Notes: generated by a model from the letters alone, not told the origin. A stretch of 64,000 nt of DNA from Shinella sp. XGS7 (GCF_020535565.1 NZ_CP084758.1:2073501-2137500); one strand, 5' to 3'; numbered from the stretch's first letter, positions 40,752 to 51,905 are shown. Numbers and translations are program-made.

Positions 40752-41678
40752 TCAGACGCGCTGCGCCGTCATCAGGATCCAGCCATCTTCGCTGTCGCTG
40801 ACCTCCAGCCGGAGCCAGGGCGCATAAGCGGCCTTGAGCTCATCGGCCTGGCGCTCCAGGATGCCGGCCAGCACGAGGTGGGCGCCCGGTGCCAGGTGTT
40901 GACACAGCAGGGGGGCGAGCAGCTTGAGTGGCGTGGCCAGGATATTGGCCAGCACCAGCGGATACTCGCCGCCGGCGGCATCGGGCATGCCGGCGCGGAT
41001 GCGCGCGGCCACCTGGTTGGCCTCGGCATTGGCCTGGGTGGAGGTGATGGCCGCGGGGTCGATGTCTACGGCATCGACATGGGCAGCACCATGCAGCGCC
41101 GCGCCGATGGCCAAAATGCCCGAGCCGCAGCCGTAGTCCAGCACGCGGGTCCAGCCCGGGGCCAGGTCTTGATGGCGCGCGATCCAGCGCAGGCACATGC
41201 GCGTGGTGGGGTGGGTGCCGGTGCCGAAGGCCAGGCCCGGGTCCAGGCGCATGATGGTGGTGGCCTGGGGCGGCGCCTCATGCCAGGAGGGCACGATCCA
41301 GAAGGCCTCGGTGATCTCCACCGGCGCGAACTGTGACTGGGTCAGGCGCACCCAGTCCTGCTCCTCCACCGCCTGGATGGTCTGCACGTGCACATCGTGG
41401 GCCCAGTCCTGGGCCAGGATCAGGGTCGCGGCCTCGGTGGCCTCGGCTTCGGTGGCGAACAGGGCCTTGACCACCGAGCGCTCCCAGCCGGCCTTGGGCG
41501 CGGGCATGCCGGGCTCGCCGAACAGGGCTTTCTCGGCGTCGGTGTCGGCGTCGGCGTCTTCCACCGAGACGGCCAGGGACTCCACCTCCATCAGCGCATC
41601 GCTGACGGTCTCGACATCGTCTTCGCGGCAGATCAGGATCAGTTCGTGGAGGAGGGGGCTGGTGCTGCTGCTACTCAT
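40752..41678 (-). CDS. prmA: Ribosomal protein L11 methyltransferase
   Basis: A 308-residue SAM-dependent enzyme that trimethylates ribosomal protein L11. The substrate-binding domain is N-terminal ([24 protein letters not shown]). The catalytic domain has [27 protein letters not shown] (SAM motif I) and the [12 protein letters not shown] segment (NxL catalytic motif). Two tandem ATG codons occur; the second, used here, is six bases from AAGGA, which is better spacing than the first at 41681. It lies downstream of accC, from which a terminator-like hairpin separates it. Confidence 0.93.
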   Translation of the reverse strand: MSSSSTSPLLHELILICREDDVETVSDALMEVESLAVSVEDADADTDAEKALFGEPGMPAPKAGWERSVVKALFATEAEATEAATLILAQDWAHDVHVQTIQAVEEQDWVRLTQSQFAPVEITEAFWIVPSWHEAPPQATTIMRLDPGLAFGTGTHPTTRMCLRWIARHQDLAPGWTRVLDYGCGSGILAIGAALHGAAHVDAVDIDPAAITSTQANAEANQVAARIRAGMPDAAGGEYPLVLANILATPLKLLAPLLCQHLAPGAHLVLAGILERQADELKAAYAPWLRLEVSDSEDGWILMTAQRV

Positions 41679-41692
41679 CATGCGTCCTTGCT

Positions 41693-41733
41693 GAAAAAGC
41701 AAAAGCCCCGGAGCGGCTGGCGCCACGCCGGGG
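41693..41733 (-). terminator. Terminator-like hairpin between accC and prmA
   Basis: On the minus strand CCCCGG and CCGGGG (41706-41733) form a stem enclosing GGCGCC-type inner pairing, followed by CTTTTGCTTTTT. It sits 15 bp before the prmA start and may reduce read-through from accBC. Confidence 0.6.
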
Positions 41734-41789
41734 ATCTGCAAAGCGGGCTCGCGCCGGGGCGCGACCCGCTGCTGCGCTCAAGCCGGAGC

Positions 41790-43140
<1,351 letters not shown>

Positions 43141-43149
43141 GGCGAAGCC

Positions 43150-43617
43150 TTATTCGATGACGAACAGGGCCTGACCGAACTCGACCGGCTGGCCGTTCTC
43201 GACCAGGACCTTGGTGATCGTGCCGCTCTTGTCGGCTTCGATCTCGTTCATGATCTTCATGGCTTCGATGATGCAGATGGCATCACCTTCCTTGACCTGC
43301 TGGCCCACTTCGGCGAAGGCCTTGGCGTTGGGGCTGGAGGCGCGGTAGAAAGTGCCGACCATGGGCGACTTCACCAGGTGGCCGGTCTCGGCGGCCGGGG
43401 CCGCAGGGGCGGCGGCCGGCGCGGCGGCTGCGGCCACCGGGGCGGCGACGGGCGCGGCCACGGCCGGCGCCATCACGGGCAGGGCGCTCATGGGCACGGC
43501 CACCTGGCCGTCCGACTTGACGATGCGCACCTTGCCATCGGCCTCGGTGATTTCAAGTTCAGAAATGTTCGACTCGGACACGAGGTCGATCAGGGTCTTG
43601 AGCTTGCGCAGATCCAT
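43150..43617 (-). CDS. accB: Biotin carboxyl carrier protein of acetyl-CoA carboxylase
   Basis: A 155-residue carrier subunit. The N-terminal domain ([23 protein letters not shown]) leads to an Ala/Pro-rich linker (about 50-80) and a C-terminal biotinyl domain. The biotinylated lysine is in [13 protein letters not shown] (about residue 121) and the thumb region is [12 protein letters not shown]. It is intact and directly upstream of accC (9-bp gap), with aroQ upstream. Codon use is like the surrounding genes, in contrast to most of accC. Confidence 0.96.
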   Translation of the reverse strand: MDLRKLKTLIDLVSESNISELEITEADGKVRIVKSDGQVAVPMSALPVMAPAVAAPVAAPVAAAAAPAAAPAAPAAETGHLVKSPMVGTFYRASSPNAKAFAEVGQQVKEGDAICIIEAMKIMNEIEADKSGTITKVLVENGQPVEFGQALFVIE

Positions 43618-43683
43618 AAGGCTTCTCCAACGGAAATGGTTTGTCTTGCTTCTTCCGGACGCGAGGCACCCGGTGCCGCCCGT

Positions 43684-44127
43684 TCAGGGGGCGGACTCCA
43701 GCCGGCCCAGCGCGTACTGCAGGGCCAGGGTGTAGCCCTGGGCGCCCAGTCCGCAGATCACGCCTTCGGCGAGTGCGGAAAAGTAGCTGTGGTGCCGGAA
43801 GGCCTCGCGCTTGTGGATATTGGACAGATGCACCTCAACAAACGGCAGTCCCACGGCCGCCAGCGCGTCGCGCATGGCCACGCTGGTGTGCGTGTAGGCA
43901 GCAGGATTGATGATGATGAAGCGGCTTCCGTCACGACCCGCGGCCTGGATGCGGTCGACCAGGGCACCTTCGTGGTTGCTCTGGAAGGATTCCAGCCTGG
44001 CTCCGGCTTTTGCCGCCATCTCTTGGAGATCAGCGTCGATTTGGGCCAAAGTTCGCGAACCATAGACTCCAGGTTCCCGGGTTCCGAGAAGATTGAGATT
44101 GGGTCCGTGAATGACAAGAATCTGCAT
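43684..44127 (-). CDS. aroQ: 3-Dehydroquinate dehydratase, type II
   Basis: A 147-residue type II dehydroquinase of the shikimate pathway. Diagnostic motifs are [19 protein letters not shown] with the catalytic tyrosine/arginine loop, [29 protein letters not shown], and the [19 protein letters not shown] segment with the active-site histidine. It lies just upstream of accB; aroQ-accB-accC is a common proteobacterial order. Confidence 0.96.
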   Translation of the reverse strand: MQILVIHGPNLNLLGTREPGVYGSRTLAQIDADLQEMAAKAGARLESFQSNHEGALVDRIQAAGRDGSRFIIINPAAYTHTSVAMRDALAAVGLPFVEVHLSNIHKREAFRHHSYFSALAEGVICGLGAQGYTLALQYALGRLESAP

Positions 44128-44265
44128 CGGCAGCGTGCCCGGCTCTTTAGAGCGCGACCACTAGAAGCGATAAAGGGCGGACTTTACGCCTTTTGAGACC
44201 CGATCCCGCGACTTTGCCAAAAATTTATCTCTTGACCGGGCGCATGATTTGGGGCTGGTCCGGGC

Positions 44266-44787
44266 TCAGTCTGCCGTGCTGCCCAGCTGCCTCAGCTCGG
44301 CCAGATGGGTGGGGCCTAGCTTGCGCCAGCTGATTTCACCCTGCCGGTCGAAGGCCACGCTGAAGGGCAGGCCTCCCTGAAGATTACCCAATTTTCGCGT
44401 CAATTCCAGGCCAGTTAGACCCGCCAGCGCGGTGGCAAAAGAGACGGGCTGCTTCTTCAGGAACTCCTGCACCGGCGCGGCCGAGTCCACCGCCAGGCCC
44501 AGCACCCGCCAGCCCTTGGCGGCGAACTCGCGTTGGAACTGGTCCAGTTCCGGCATCTCCTTGACGCAGGGGGCGCACCAGGTCGCCCAAAAATTGAGCA
44601 GCAAGGGCTGGCCGCGCAGGCTGGCGGCGGCCAGTGCCTCGGCGCCCGGGCGCTCGAAGCTGGCGGCCCAGAAGGCCTGGGCGGGCTCGGACAAGGGGGT
44701 GGGGCCATGGCGCTGCCAGGCCAGCAGACCGCCCAGACCGGCCGCCCCCAGGCCGGCGCCGGCCAGCATCCAATGACGTCGATTCAT
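44266..44787 (-). CDS. TlpA-like thiol:disulfide oxidoreductase
   Basis: A 173-residue exported thioredoxin-fold protein. A hydrophobic N-terminus (MLAGAGLGAAGLGGLLAW) anchors or exports it. The active site is WATWCAPCVKEMPE, with CxxC at about residues 71-74, followed by VLGLAVDS and the cis-proline region LPFSVAFDRQG. It probably reduces periplasmic disulfides, for example in cytochrome c maturation; the substrate is unknown. It is 12 bp downstream of the next gene on the minus strand. Confidence 0.9.
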   Translation of the reverse strand: MNRRHWMLAGAGLGAAGLGGLLAWQRHGPTPLSEPAQAFWAASFERPGAEALAAASLRGQPLLLNFWATWCAPCVKEMPELDQFQREFAAKGWRVLGLAVDSAAPVQEFLKKQPVSFATALAGLTGLELTRKLGNLQGGLPFSVAFDRQGEISWRKLGPTHLAELRQLGSTAD

Positions 44788-44799
44788 ATCAGGCTGCTC

Positions 44800-45435
44800 C
44801 TAGGCGGTCGGGGAGGCGGGAAGGTTGGGATCGCCGGCCGCGGTCTCTTCCGCCAGCAGGCGGCGCAGGGCCGTCAGATCGCCACGTTCGGGGCGGCCGC
44901 GGCTGTCGGGCTTGAGGGCGCCGCGCAGATCGTCGTGGTCCAGGATGGTCAGGGCCAGGGTCACGCTCTCGTTCAGGGCGCGGCAGGGGGCGGCGATCAG
45001 CAGCTGGTCCACGCTCTGGCCACGCGGCCCGGCCGTGCTGCCCACCTCGTAATCCACCCGCCAGTTCAGCAGGGCGATTTCGGCGGCCTTGCTGTCGTCG
45101 CAGAAAAGCTGGAGGTGGACGGGCGAGAGCCGGGTGGCGGTGCCGCGCCAGACCGCGCCGCACAGATGGGGCCTGAACTCGGCCAGCCGCTCCATCCACA
45201 GGGCGGCCAGCTCGCGCAGGGCCTGCAGCTCGGCGGGCTGGGTGTCGGCGCAGAAGAGGGCCAGGTACTCGCGCACCTGCTCCTCCAGCAACTCGTTGTC
45301 GGGCAGGGCGGTGCGCTTGGGCAGGCCCAGGGCCTTGAGCGCGCGCTGCTTGGCCGGCCCGTACTCCATCCCGTCCTCCACCACCAGGCGGGCGGCGGTG
45401 GCGGCGATCTCCAGACTCAGCTCGTCGGCGGACAT
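44800..45435 (-). CDS. Conserved hypothetical protein
   Basis: A 211-residue, apparently cytoplasmic protein with no signal or membrane segment. The N-terminal half is helical and acidic (AARLVVEDGMEYGPAKQRALKALGLP). The middle contains LFCDDSKAAEIALLNWRVDYEV and the C-terminus ILDHDDLRGALKPDSRGRPERGDL. I do not recognise the fold with confidence. Similar proteins occur at this place (between mtgA and tlpA) in related bacteria, from memory. The 48-bp gap to mtgA suggests the same transcript. Confidence 0.7.
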   Translation of the reverse strand: MSADELSLEIAATAARLVVEDGMEYGPAKQRALKALGLPKRTALPDNELLEEQVREYLALFCADTQPAELQALRELAALWMERLAEFRPHLCGAVWRGTATRLSPVHLQLFCDDSKAAEIALLNWRVDYEVGSTAGPRGQSVDQLLIAAPCRALNESVTLALTILDHDDLRGALKPDSRGRPERGDLTALRRLLAEETAAGDPNLPASPTA

Positions 45436-45483
45436 GGCGGTCTTCTTTCCACTCGGTTCTCTATATAGATAGCTGCGTCATGC

Positions 45484-46224
45484 TCAGGGCAGTTCCACCG
45501 CGCCCATGCGGGCTTCGATGGTGGCGGCGCGCGCGAGCACATAGGGCGAGGCCGGGCGCTTCTCGAAGCGCTTGGGCGCCGGCAGCATCACCGCCAGGCG
45601 AGCGGCCTGGCCGGTTGCGAGCCGGGCGGCGTCCACCCGGAAGTAATGCCGGGCCGCGGCCTGGGCGCCGAACAGGCCCTCGCCCCATTCCACATTGTTC
45701 AGATAGATCTCCAGGATGCGCGACTTGCTCAGCAAGCCTTCCAGCATGAAGGTCAGGGCGAACTCCTGGCCCTTGCGCAGCAGATTGCGCTCGCCCGAGA
45801 GAAAAAGATTCTTGGCCAGTTGCTGGGTGATGGTGGAGCCGCCCACGATCTTGGCCGTGGGCGCCGCGCGGCCGGGCTGCAGGCGGGCGGCCTGCTTCTC
45901 GGCCCGGGCCTCGGCGCGCTGGTTCTTCTCCCAGGCCTTCTCCAGCGCGTCCCAGTCCACGCCGCCATGCTCGGCAAAGCCGGCGTCCTCGCTGGCGATC
46001 ACGGCGCGCTGCAGATGCTTGGACAGCTTGTCGGCGTCCACCCACTGCTGGCTCCAGGCCACCTGACCCTTCTCGCTGGCCAGGCGCCAGATCTCGGAGC
46101 GCTGGAAGCTGGTGGACTCGGGCGCCAGCACATTCATCAGCGCGATGCGGCCGGCAAAGAAGAGCTGCAGGGCCAGCACGCCCAGCAGCAGCAGGGCCAG
46201 CAGACGGCCCAGGGCCCGGATCAC
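45484..46224 (-). CDS. mtgA: Monofunctional peptidoglycan glycosyltransferase
   Basis: A 246-residue GT51 transglycosylase that polymerises lipid II into glycan strands. It has one N-terminal membrane helix ([18 protein letters not shown]) and the catalytic region with the glutamate motif [12 protein letters not shown], then [25 protein letters not shown] and [13 protein letters not shown]. There is no transpeptidase domain, so it is the monofunctional form. An insert of about 20 residues rich in Ala/Lys ([17 protein letters not shown]) lies after the first motif. It overlaps aroE by 4 bp. Confidence 0.95.
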   Translation of the reverse strand: MIRALGRLLALLLLGVLALQLFFAGRIALMNVLAPESTSFQRSEIWRLASEKGQVAWSQQWVDADKLSKHLQRAVIASEDAGFAEHGGVDWDALEKAWEKNQRAEARAEKQAARLQPGRAAPTAKIVGGSTITQQLAKNLFLSGERNLLRKGQEFALTFMLEGLLSKSRILEIYLNNVEWGEGLFGAQAAARHYFRVDAARLATGQAARLAVMLPAPKRFEKRPASPYVLARAATIEARMGAVELP

Positions 46225-47081
46225 GGCCGGGCCTCCGCCGCGGCCAGGCGCTGGCGCAGGGTGACCAGCACCGGCGCGCTCTCGGGCATCACGCCGCGCC
46301 AGAGGAAGAAGGCCTCGGCCGCCTGCTCCACCAGCATGCCCAGACCGTCGCGGCCTTCGAAGCCCTGGGCGGCGGCCCAGTCCAGGAAGGGGCGGGCGGC
46401 GGGGCCGTACATCATGTCCAGGGCCAGGGCGCCCGGCTTGAGCGCGGCGGCCGGCACCGGCACGCCCGCGCCCGCCAGACTGGCGCTGGTGCCGTTGATG
46501 AGCATGTCAAAGCCCTCGCCGGTGGCGTCCAGGGCGCTGGCACGCAGGGCGACCGCATGGCTGTCGGCAAATCCGGCATGGCCGGCCACCAGGGCCTGGG
46601 CCTTGTCCAGGCTGCGGTTGGCCAGCACGATCTCGGCCGGGCCGCGCTCGATCAGGCTGGCCAGCACGCCCGAGGCAGCGCCACCCGCACCCAGCAGCAG
46701 CAGGCGCTGGCCGCGCAGCGGGCGGCCCGCATTGCGTTCGATATCGCGGGCCAGGCCCACGCCGTCGCTGTTGTCGCCGAACCAGTCGCCGCTGTCGGCG
46801 CCGCCGTCGAAGCGCAGCACATTGCAGGCGCCGGCCAGCTCGGCCCGCGGCGAGAGTCGGCGCGCCAGGGCATGGGCCTCGAACTTGAAGGGCACGGTGA
46901 TATTGCAGCCACGTCCGCCCGCGGCGGCAAAGGCGCGCACCGTGGCCTCGAAACCGTCCAGCGGGCAGAGCAGGCGCTCATAGACCAGGTCCTGGCCGGT
47001 CTGGGCCGCGAACAGGGCATGGATCTCGGGCGAGCGGCTGTGGGCCACCGGGTTGCCTGCAACGGCGTAGCGATCGGTCAT
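46221..47081 (-). CDS. aroE: Shikimate dehydrogenase
   Basis: A 286-residue NADP-dependent enzyme reducing 3-dehydroshikimate. Substrate-binding motif [18 protein letters not shown] is at the N-terminus, the catalytic lysine is in [14 protein letters not shown], and GDNSDGVGL follows. The nucleotide-binding loop is [14 protein letters not shown], with NRS and NGTSASL. It overlaps mtgA (4 bp); aroE-mtgA is a typical betaproteobacterial pair. Confidence 0.96.
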   Translation of the reverse strand: MTDRYAVAGNPVAHSRSPEIHALFAAQTGQDLVYERLLCPLDGFEATVRAFAAAGGRGCNITVPFKFEAHALARRLSPRAELAGACNVLRFDGGADSGDWFGDNSDGVGLARDIERNAGRPLRGQRLLLLGAGGAASGVLASLIERGPAEIVLANRSLDKAQALVAGHAGFADSHAVALRASALDATGEGFDMLINGTSASLAGAGVPVPAAALKPGALALDMMYGPAARPFLDWAAAQGFEGRDGLGMLVEQAAEAFFLWRGVMPESAPVLVTLRQRLAAAEARP

Positions 47082-47146
47082 GGCAAGCGCCTCTTCCTTC
47101 TCATCTGCAATGCGGGCCGGCCTGTCCTGCGGCGGTGCCGGCCGTC

Positions 47147-48022
47147 TCAGCCGGGCTGGCCGGAGAGCGTGGTCTCCAGCCCGTCCTCCCGCGTGAAGCG
47201 AAAGCGCGAGGTGATCACCAGCACCTCGGCGCCCTGGCGCATCGCGGCGCTGAAGGGGCCGAAGGGGGCGCTGGCGCGCACGATGGCCACGGCGCGGCGG
47301 TCCAGCATGGCGTTGCCGGAGCTGGACACGATATCGGTCTCCACCACGCGGCCGCGGTGGTCCACATGGATGTTCATCACCAGCTCGCCATAGAGCTTGC
47401 GCCCCTGGTGCTCGGGAAAGTCGCGGGTGCCGCGCGCCTCGATGCGCCGGCGCAGCTGGTCGTAGTACTGGGCATAGACCACCTCGCGGGTGGCCGGGCT
47501 GATGTAGCGCTTCTTGGGCCGGGCGTTCTCGTCGTTGATGCGCTTCTCGATCTCGGCCATCAGCTGCACGAGGCGGCGGCGCTTCTCGGCCTGCTCGCGG
47601 GCATCGGGCTCACCCTTGTCGCGGCGCGGGTCGGGCGGCGGCAGCAGGGCCAGCTCGCGCCGCAGCTGGGCCAGCAGCTGCTGCTGTAGCTCCATCAGCT
47701 GGGCGATGTGGGCGCGCTGGTTCTCGGCCGTGTCGCCCAGCTCCAGCTGGCGCGCGGGCGGCAGGGGCGAGGTGGCGCGCCCGCGCTCGGCCTCGCCACC
47801 CCCGGCCAGATTGGCCTGGGCCAGGGCCTGCGCCTTGCTCGGCGCTTCCTGGCTCTTGGTGTTGACCAGCACCACCTCCAGCGGCGTGTCGCGGAAGATG
47901 CGGTTGAAGCCCTCGGGGTCGGCGATGCGCAGGGTCAGCAGGCCGGCGTGCGCGCCCAGCGAGACCAGCAGCGCGATCTGCAGCGCAGAGAGCTTGGCCG
48001 GCAGCAGCGTCCACGCGGGCAT
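47147..48022 (-). CDS. TonB C-terminal-domain protein (energy transducer-like)
   Basis: A 291-residue protein with one N-terminal membrane helix ([19 protein letters not shown]), a long charged coiled-coil-like periplasmic stretch (about 100-190) and a C-terminal TonB-like domain ([37 protein letters not shown]). It may pair with other ExbB/ExbD proteins or with TolA-like functions; no exbBD is adjacent. A start at the ATG beginning MPAWTLL avoids a 60-bp overlap with the upstream ribonuclease gene; a longer start at 48100 is possible. Confidence 0.82.
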   Translation of the reverse strand: MPAWTLLPAKLSALQIALLVSLGAHAGLLTLRIADPEGFNRIFRDTPLEVVLVNTKSQEAPSKAQALAQANLAGGGEAERGRATSPLPPARQLELGDTAENQRAHIAQLMELQQQLLAQLRRELALLPPPDPRRDKGEPDAREQAEKRRRLVQLMAEIEKRINDENARPKKRYISPATREVVYAQYYDQLRRRIEARGTRDFPEHQGRKLYGELVMNIHVDHRGRVVETDIVSSSGNAMLDRRAVAIVRASAPFGPFSAAMRQGAEVLVITSRFRFTREDGLETTLSGQPG

Positions 48023-48038
48023 CGGCGGCCGGGCTCCC

Positions 48039-50087
48039 TCAGCTGGCGCTGGCCGGGGCGGCGGGCGCCTCGGTGCCGTCGCCGGCGTCGTTGAGATCAA
48101 TCGCCAGGGTCAGGGCGCCGGCGCTCTCCACCTCGTCCTCATCCTCAGCGCTGTCTTCAGCGCCGCCGCTCACCGGCTCATCCAGGCGGGCCAGCAGGCT
48201 GGCGTGCACATCCAGCGTCATCTCGTCGATGCCGGTGATGCGCACCCGCACATGGCTGTTGCGCGGCAGGCTCTCGCAGCCCAGGGCCTTGAAGACCAGG
48301 GGCAGGGTGTCGGCACGCACCAGACCGTCCTTGAGCACGGCCGCATCCAGCTCGCTGATGCCTTGCTGCTGCAGATAGCGCAGGGTCCAGAAGCGCTCGA
48401 TGCCGTTCTGGAAACCGTTGTAGGCGGTGTAGGCGGCGTCGAAGCCCGAGATGATGGAGAAGAGCTGCGCGTCCTTGGGCTTGAAGGGCGCGGCCAGGGC
48501 CGCGGTCTTGCCATGGCGGGCGCAGGCAATGATCTGCCACTGGTTCACCAGGTCCACATAGCGGCGCAGCGGCGAGGTGGCCCAGGTGTACTGGGCCACG
48601 CCCATGCCGGCGTGGGGCAGGGCCTTGGTGCCCATGCGCACCTTCATGCCCGGCGCCAGACTGGCCTGGCTGCGGTAGATGCCGGGCAGGCCCAGCTGCG
48701 CCAGCCAGCCACCCCAGCTGGAGTTGGCCAGGATCATGGCCTCGGCCACGATCAGATCCAGGGCCGAGCCGCGCTGGCGCACCGTGATGCTGACCTGCTC
48801 GCTGCCGTCCGGCTCGTGCTGGCCGCCGTCGTTGTCCAGGCGGAAGTTGTAGTCCGGCCGGTTGAAGGTCTCGGGCTTGCCGCGCACCACCTCGCGCTTG
48901 GCCTTGAGATCCCGCGCCAGGCGGTGGCAGAAAGCCAGCTCGGCGGCGAACTCATAGTCGGCCGGGGCCTGACCGGTGAGCGAGGCCTCGGTGATCACGC
49001 CATCCAGCTTGTCATGGCGCAGATTGCGGGTGATGGGCACGCGCTCCAGCTTGGTCTCGAAGCCGCGGATCTCCAGCGTGGCCTCGTCGATGCTGAAGTA
49101 GATGGACACGGCCGGGCAGTCGCGACCCTCGATGAGGGTGTAGGTCTGCACCACCTCGTCGGGCAGCATGGTCAGCTTCCAGCCCGGCATGTAGACGGTG
49201 GAAAAGCGATCGCGCGCCACCTTGTCCACGGCGGAGTCCGGCAGGATGGCCAGGCCCGGCGCCGCGATGTGCACACCAAAGCTGATGCTGCCCGTGCCCA
49301 GGCCCTGCACCGAGAGCGCATCGTCGATCTCGGTGGTGGCCGAGTCGTCGATGGAGAAGGCCGACACCGCAGCCAGCGGCAGCTCGTCCTTGATCTCCGG
49401 GGCGGTGAGGGCCGGGAAGCCCGTGCCCTTGGGGAAGTTCTCGAACAGGAAGCGCTTCCAGTGGAACTGGTAGGCGCTGCCGATGGCGCCCGCGCCCTGC
49501 AGCAGCTCCAGCGGCGCCTTCTGCGCGCGCTTGGTGGCCTCGACCACGGCCTTGTACTCGGGGCCGTTCTTGTCGGGCTTGAACAGGATCTTGTAGATCT
49601 GCTCCTTGATCGGCGCCGGGCATTCGCCGCGCACCAGCTCCTCGGCCCAGGCCTCGATCTGCAGGGCCTGCTGGCGCTTGCGTTCGATGCCCAGCAGGGC
49701 GGCCTTGACGATCTCCTCCGGCGCCTTCTTGAACATGCCCTTGCCGGCGCGGCGGAAGTAATGCGGCGCCTCGAAAAGGCGAAACAGCGCGGCCGCCTGA
49801 TGGGCCAGGCTGGCCTTGGCGTCGAAGTAGTCGCGCGCCAGCTCGGCGAAACCGAACTCGGTGTCGGGGGCGAACTCCCAGGCCAGGTCCAGGTCGATCT
49901 CCTGCGCCAGGCGCTGGCCCTCGGCCATCAGCTCGGCCGGCGCGGGCTTGTCGAACTTGAGCAGCACATTGGCCGCCTTCACTTTGACGCGCTTGCCCGA
50001 CTCCAGCTCAATCTGCAGGGAGCTCTCGGCTTCGGACATCACGCGGCCGGCGAGAAACTTCCCGGCGTCATCGAACAGGGCAAACAT
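48039..50087 (-). CDS. RNB-domain exoribonuclease (RNase II family)
   Basis: A 682-residue RNase II/R-family 3'-5' exoribonuclease. The RNB catalytic core has DDSATTEIDDALSV with the metal-binding aspartates, and the WATSPLRRYVDLVNQWQ motif. The N-terminal half contains a helical domain in place of the usual tandem cold-shock domains, so it is the divergent form annotated as RNB domain-containing ribonuclease in Burkholderiales. I chose the ATG beginning MFALFDDAGKFLAG; the upstream in-frame codons come from a repeat element. The bases just before this start read CCTCCTCCT on the coding strand, so no canonical ribosome site is present. Confidence 0.88.
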   Translation of the reverse strand: MFALFDDAGKFLAGRVMSEAESSLQIELESGKRVKVKAANVLLKFDKPAPAELMAEGQRLAQEIDLDLAWEFAPDTEFGFAELARDYFDAKASLAHQAAALFRLFEAPHYFRRAGKGMFKKAPEEIVKAALLGIERKRQQALQIEAWAEELVRGECPAPIKEQIYKILFKPDKNGPEYKAVVEATKRAQKAPLELLQGAGAIGSAYQFHWKRFLFENFPKGTGFPALTAPEIKDELPLAAVSAFSIDDSATTEIDDALSVQGLGTGSISFGVHIAAPGLAILPDSAVDKVARDRFSTVYMPGWKLTMLPDEVVQTYTLIEGRDCPAVSIYFSIDEATLEIRGFETKLERVPITRNLRHDKLDGVITEASLTGQAPADYEFAAELAFCHRLARDLKAKREVVRGKPETFNRPDYNFRLDNDGGQHEPDGSEQVSITVRQRGSALDLIVAEAMILANSSWGGWLAQLGLPGIYRSQASLAPGMKVRMGTKALPHAGMGVAQYTWATSPLRRYVDLVNQWQIIACARHGKTAALAAPFKPKDAQLFSIISGFDAAYTAYNGFQNGIERFWTLRYLQQQGISELDAAVLKDGLVRADTLPLVFKALGCESLPRNSHVRVRITGIDEMTLDVHASLLARLDEPVSGGAEDSAEDEDEVESAGALTLAIDLNDAGDGTEAPAAPASAS

Positions 50088-50153
50088 AGGAGGAGGATTG
50101 TCGCCCAAACCGCCGACCCTCCCGCTGCGGCTGCGGCCATGGCCTGTCCAGGC

Positions 50154-50258
50154 CTGCCACTTTTTGCGGCACACCAGCCCAAACCCATGCACATCAAGCA
50201 CTTGCAGCGGCCCACCCCAGCTTGTCCCGCGACTTGTCCACAGGCGCGGTGGGCAAGT
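50154..50258. repeat. 105-bp structured repeat, copy 1
   Basis: Direct repeat with copy 2 at 51999-52103, differing at six of 105 positions. The 3' part folds as ACTTGTCCAC/GTGGGCAAGT (50232-50241 with 50249-50258), a 10-bp stem with one G:T pair and a 7-nt loop; the one difference in this part falls in the loop. It lies between the divergent ribonuclease and esterase genes. Confidence 0.9.
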
Positions 50259-50309
50259 GGGTGAGGGGTTCACGGGGCGGCAGAATCAGGTGCAAAACAG
50301 AGGGGACCG

Positions 50310-51245
50310 ATGACATCGCTGCAGACCGTCGATGGGGCTGAACGCCGCCGCTTTGTGTGCCGAACGCCGGCCGGGCATGAATTTGAGCTGGACGTCATCG
50401 GTGCCAGCGAGGGCGCGCGGCGTCCCTGCCTGATGTGGATCCATGGCGGTGGGCTGATCTTCGGATCGCGCACCCTGTCGCCGCGGCCTTTCCTGGCCGA
50501 GGCCTTGCTGGCACAAGGCTTTGTCATCGCCGCGGTCGATCATCGGCTCGCACCGGAAGCCAAGCTGGAGGAAATCTGCAGTGACATCCAGGCCTTGTGG
50601 CACTGGATTCACGCCGAGGGCTCCGCGCTCTTCGGCGCCGACCCCGACAAACTCTGCATCGCCGGGGCTTCCGCGGGCGGCTATCTGGCGCTGCAGGCGG
50701 CCTGCAGCCTCGCGCCCAAGCCGCGGGCGCTGGCATCGCTCTGGGGCTTTGGCGACATCACGGCGCCCTGGGAAGCCGAGCCCAGCGAGCATTACCGCGC
50801 GGCGGCCCCGCTCGTGACCCGCGCCGAGGCCTTGGCCGCGCTGTCGCTCACTGCCCTGCCCACCAGCAGCGGCGAGGACCGATCCCGCTTCTACCTCTAC
50901 TGCCGCCAGCAAGGCCTGTGGTTGCAGGAGGTCACCGGGCATGGTCTGCCGGAGGGACTGGACTGGCTGCGCCGGTACTGCCCGCTCTTTCACATCGGGC
51001 CCGACTTTCCGCCGACCTTTCTGGTGCATGGGTTGGACGACAAGGATGTGCCGGCCTCCGAGTCCGAGCGACTCGCCGCGCGTCTGCGTGAACAAGGCGT
51101 GCACCATGAGTTCCACGCCTTGCCCGGGGTGGGTCATGGCTTTGCCCGGGCATCGCGTGAACTCGTGGAAGCCACCGAGCTGGCGCTGGCTCGCTTTCTG
51201 CGCGCCCAGATCGATCTTCCGCCACCGAGCCGATCATCGGTATGA
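50310..51245 (+). CDS. Alpha/beta hydrolase, HSL-like esterase
   Basis: A 311-residue serine hydrolase of the hormone-sensitive-lipase-like type. The oxyanion motif HGGG is at 45-48, the nucleophile Ser121 in GASAGG, the acid in HGLDDKDVP and the base His in GVGHGF (about 275-281). Substrate unknown: short-chain esters or carbamates are possible. No signal peptide. The start has GAGGGG four bases upstream. It is the main gene of the segment between the two 105-bp repeats and overlaps the next fragment by 4 bp. Confidence 0.85.
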   Translation: MTSLQTVDGAERRRFVCRTPAGHEFELDVIGASEGARRPCLMWIHGGGLIFGSRTLSPRPFLAEALLAQGFVIAAVDHRLAPEAKLEEICSDIQALWHWIHAEGSALFGADPDKLCIAGASAGGYLALQAACSLAPKPRALASLWGFGDITAPWEAEPSEHYRAAAPLVTRAEALAALSLTALPTSSGEDRSRFYLYCRQQGLWLQEVTGHGLPEGLDWLRRYCPLFHIGPDFPPTFLVHGLDDKDVPASESERLAARLREQGVHHEFHALPGVGHGFARASRELVEATELALARFLRAQIDLPPPSRSSV

Positions 51246-51463
51246 ACGAGCCGGCGGATGCGTTGTCAGTGCGGAAGCCTGCGGTCCTTGTCTTCGATCT
51301 GGACGGCGTGATCACTCGCTCCACGCTGCCCAAGCACCGGGCCATGCTGTCTTTGTTTCCGACTTCGGCCGAAGCGGAACTCTCTGTGATGCTGCTGGGC
51401 CTGGGCGGCGTGCCACGCCGAGAGAAGCTGGAGCGCAGGCCCATCTGGCGCGTCTGGACTTGA
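51242..51463 (+). pseudogene. HAD hydrolase remnant
   Basis: A 73-codon open frame carrying HAD motif I (VLVFDLDGVITRS) and little else, ending after EKLERRPIWRVWT. Functional HAD enzymes need the lysine and the C-terminal acidic motif, which are absent from the rest of this segment. Traces such as IYASQSDKA continue in another frame downstream, suggesting deletion plus frameshift. It overlaps the esterase stop (ATGA), suggesting a once-intact operon. Confidence 0.7.
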
Positions 51464-51560
51464 TGCCGGACCTCCAGCGGATCTACGCCAGCCAGAGCGA
51501 CAAGGCCATGGCACTTAGTCTGTGTCCGCCTTTGCTTGCCGCCAGCCTACGATCCACCCC

Positions 51561-51905
51561 ATGACAACTCGACCCGAACTGCTGGACTACATCGTCTTCT
51601 TCGAGACCGAGCCCATCTGGGTCAGCCCCGAGGGCTGGTACCACGGCATGCGCTTCGAGATTCAGCGCGGCGAAGACCGGGTGCTTGCCACCCTGGCGCC
51701 AGAGGAGGGGGAATTCGCGGTGGCCTGGTGGCAGGGCGAGCGGCTGCGCCTGCGCATGAATGCGGTTCAGCTCAACTGCTGGGAGATCGATACCAAGGAA
51801 GGGTGTGAGCTGCTGCGGGTCCGCCCGCTGCAGGACCACCTCAAGTTCTGCGAGCTGCAGCTGCGGCCTCATGTGCAGATTGAGTGGTGCATGGAGTGGG
51901 CCTAG
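51561..51905 (+). CDS. Hypothetical protein
   Basis: A 114-residue protein rich in Trp, Glu and Leu (PEGWYHGMRFEIQRG, FAVAWWQGERLRLRMN, VQIEWCMEWA), predicted soluble and beta-rich. I do not recognise a family. The start ATG follows CCACCCC, without a clear ribosome site. It lies between the HAD remnant and repeat copy 2. Confidence 0.6.
   Translation: MTTRPELLDYIVFFETEPIWVSPEGWYHGMRFEIQRGEDRVLATLAPEEGEFAVAWWQGERLRLRMNAVQLNCWEIDTKEGCELLRVRPLQDHLKFCELQLRPHVQIEWCMEWA

Noticed and set aside
50098-50313. A short plus-strand open frame from TTG preceded by AGGAGGAGG, ending on the esterase ATG
   Set aside because: It consists largely of the repeat unit and has Pro/Arg/Cys-rich unnatural composition. 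The esterase has its own ribosome site, so I do not call a gene.
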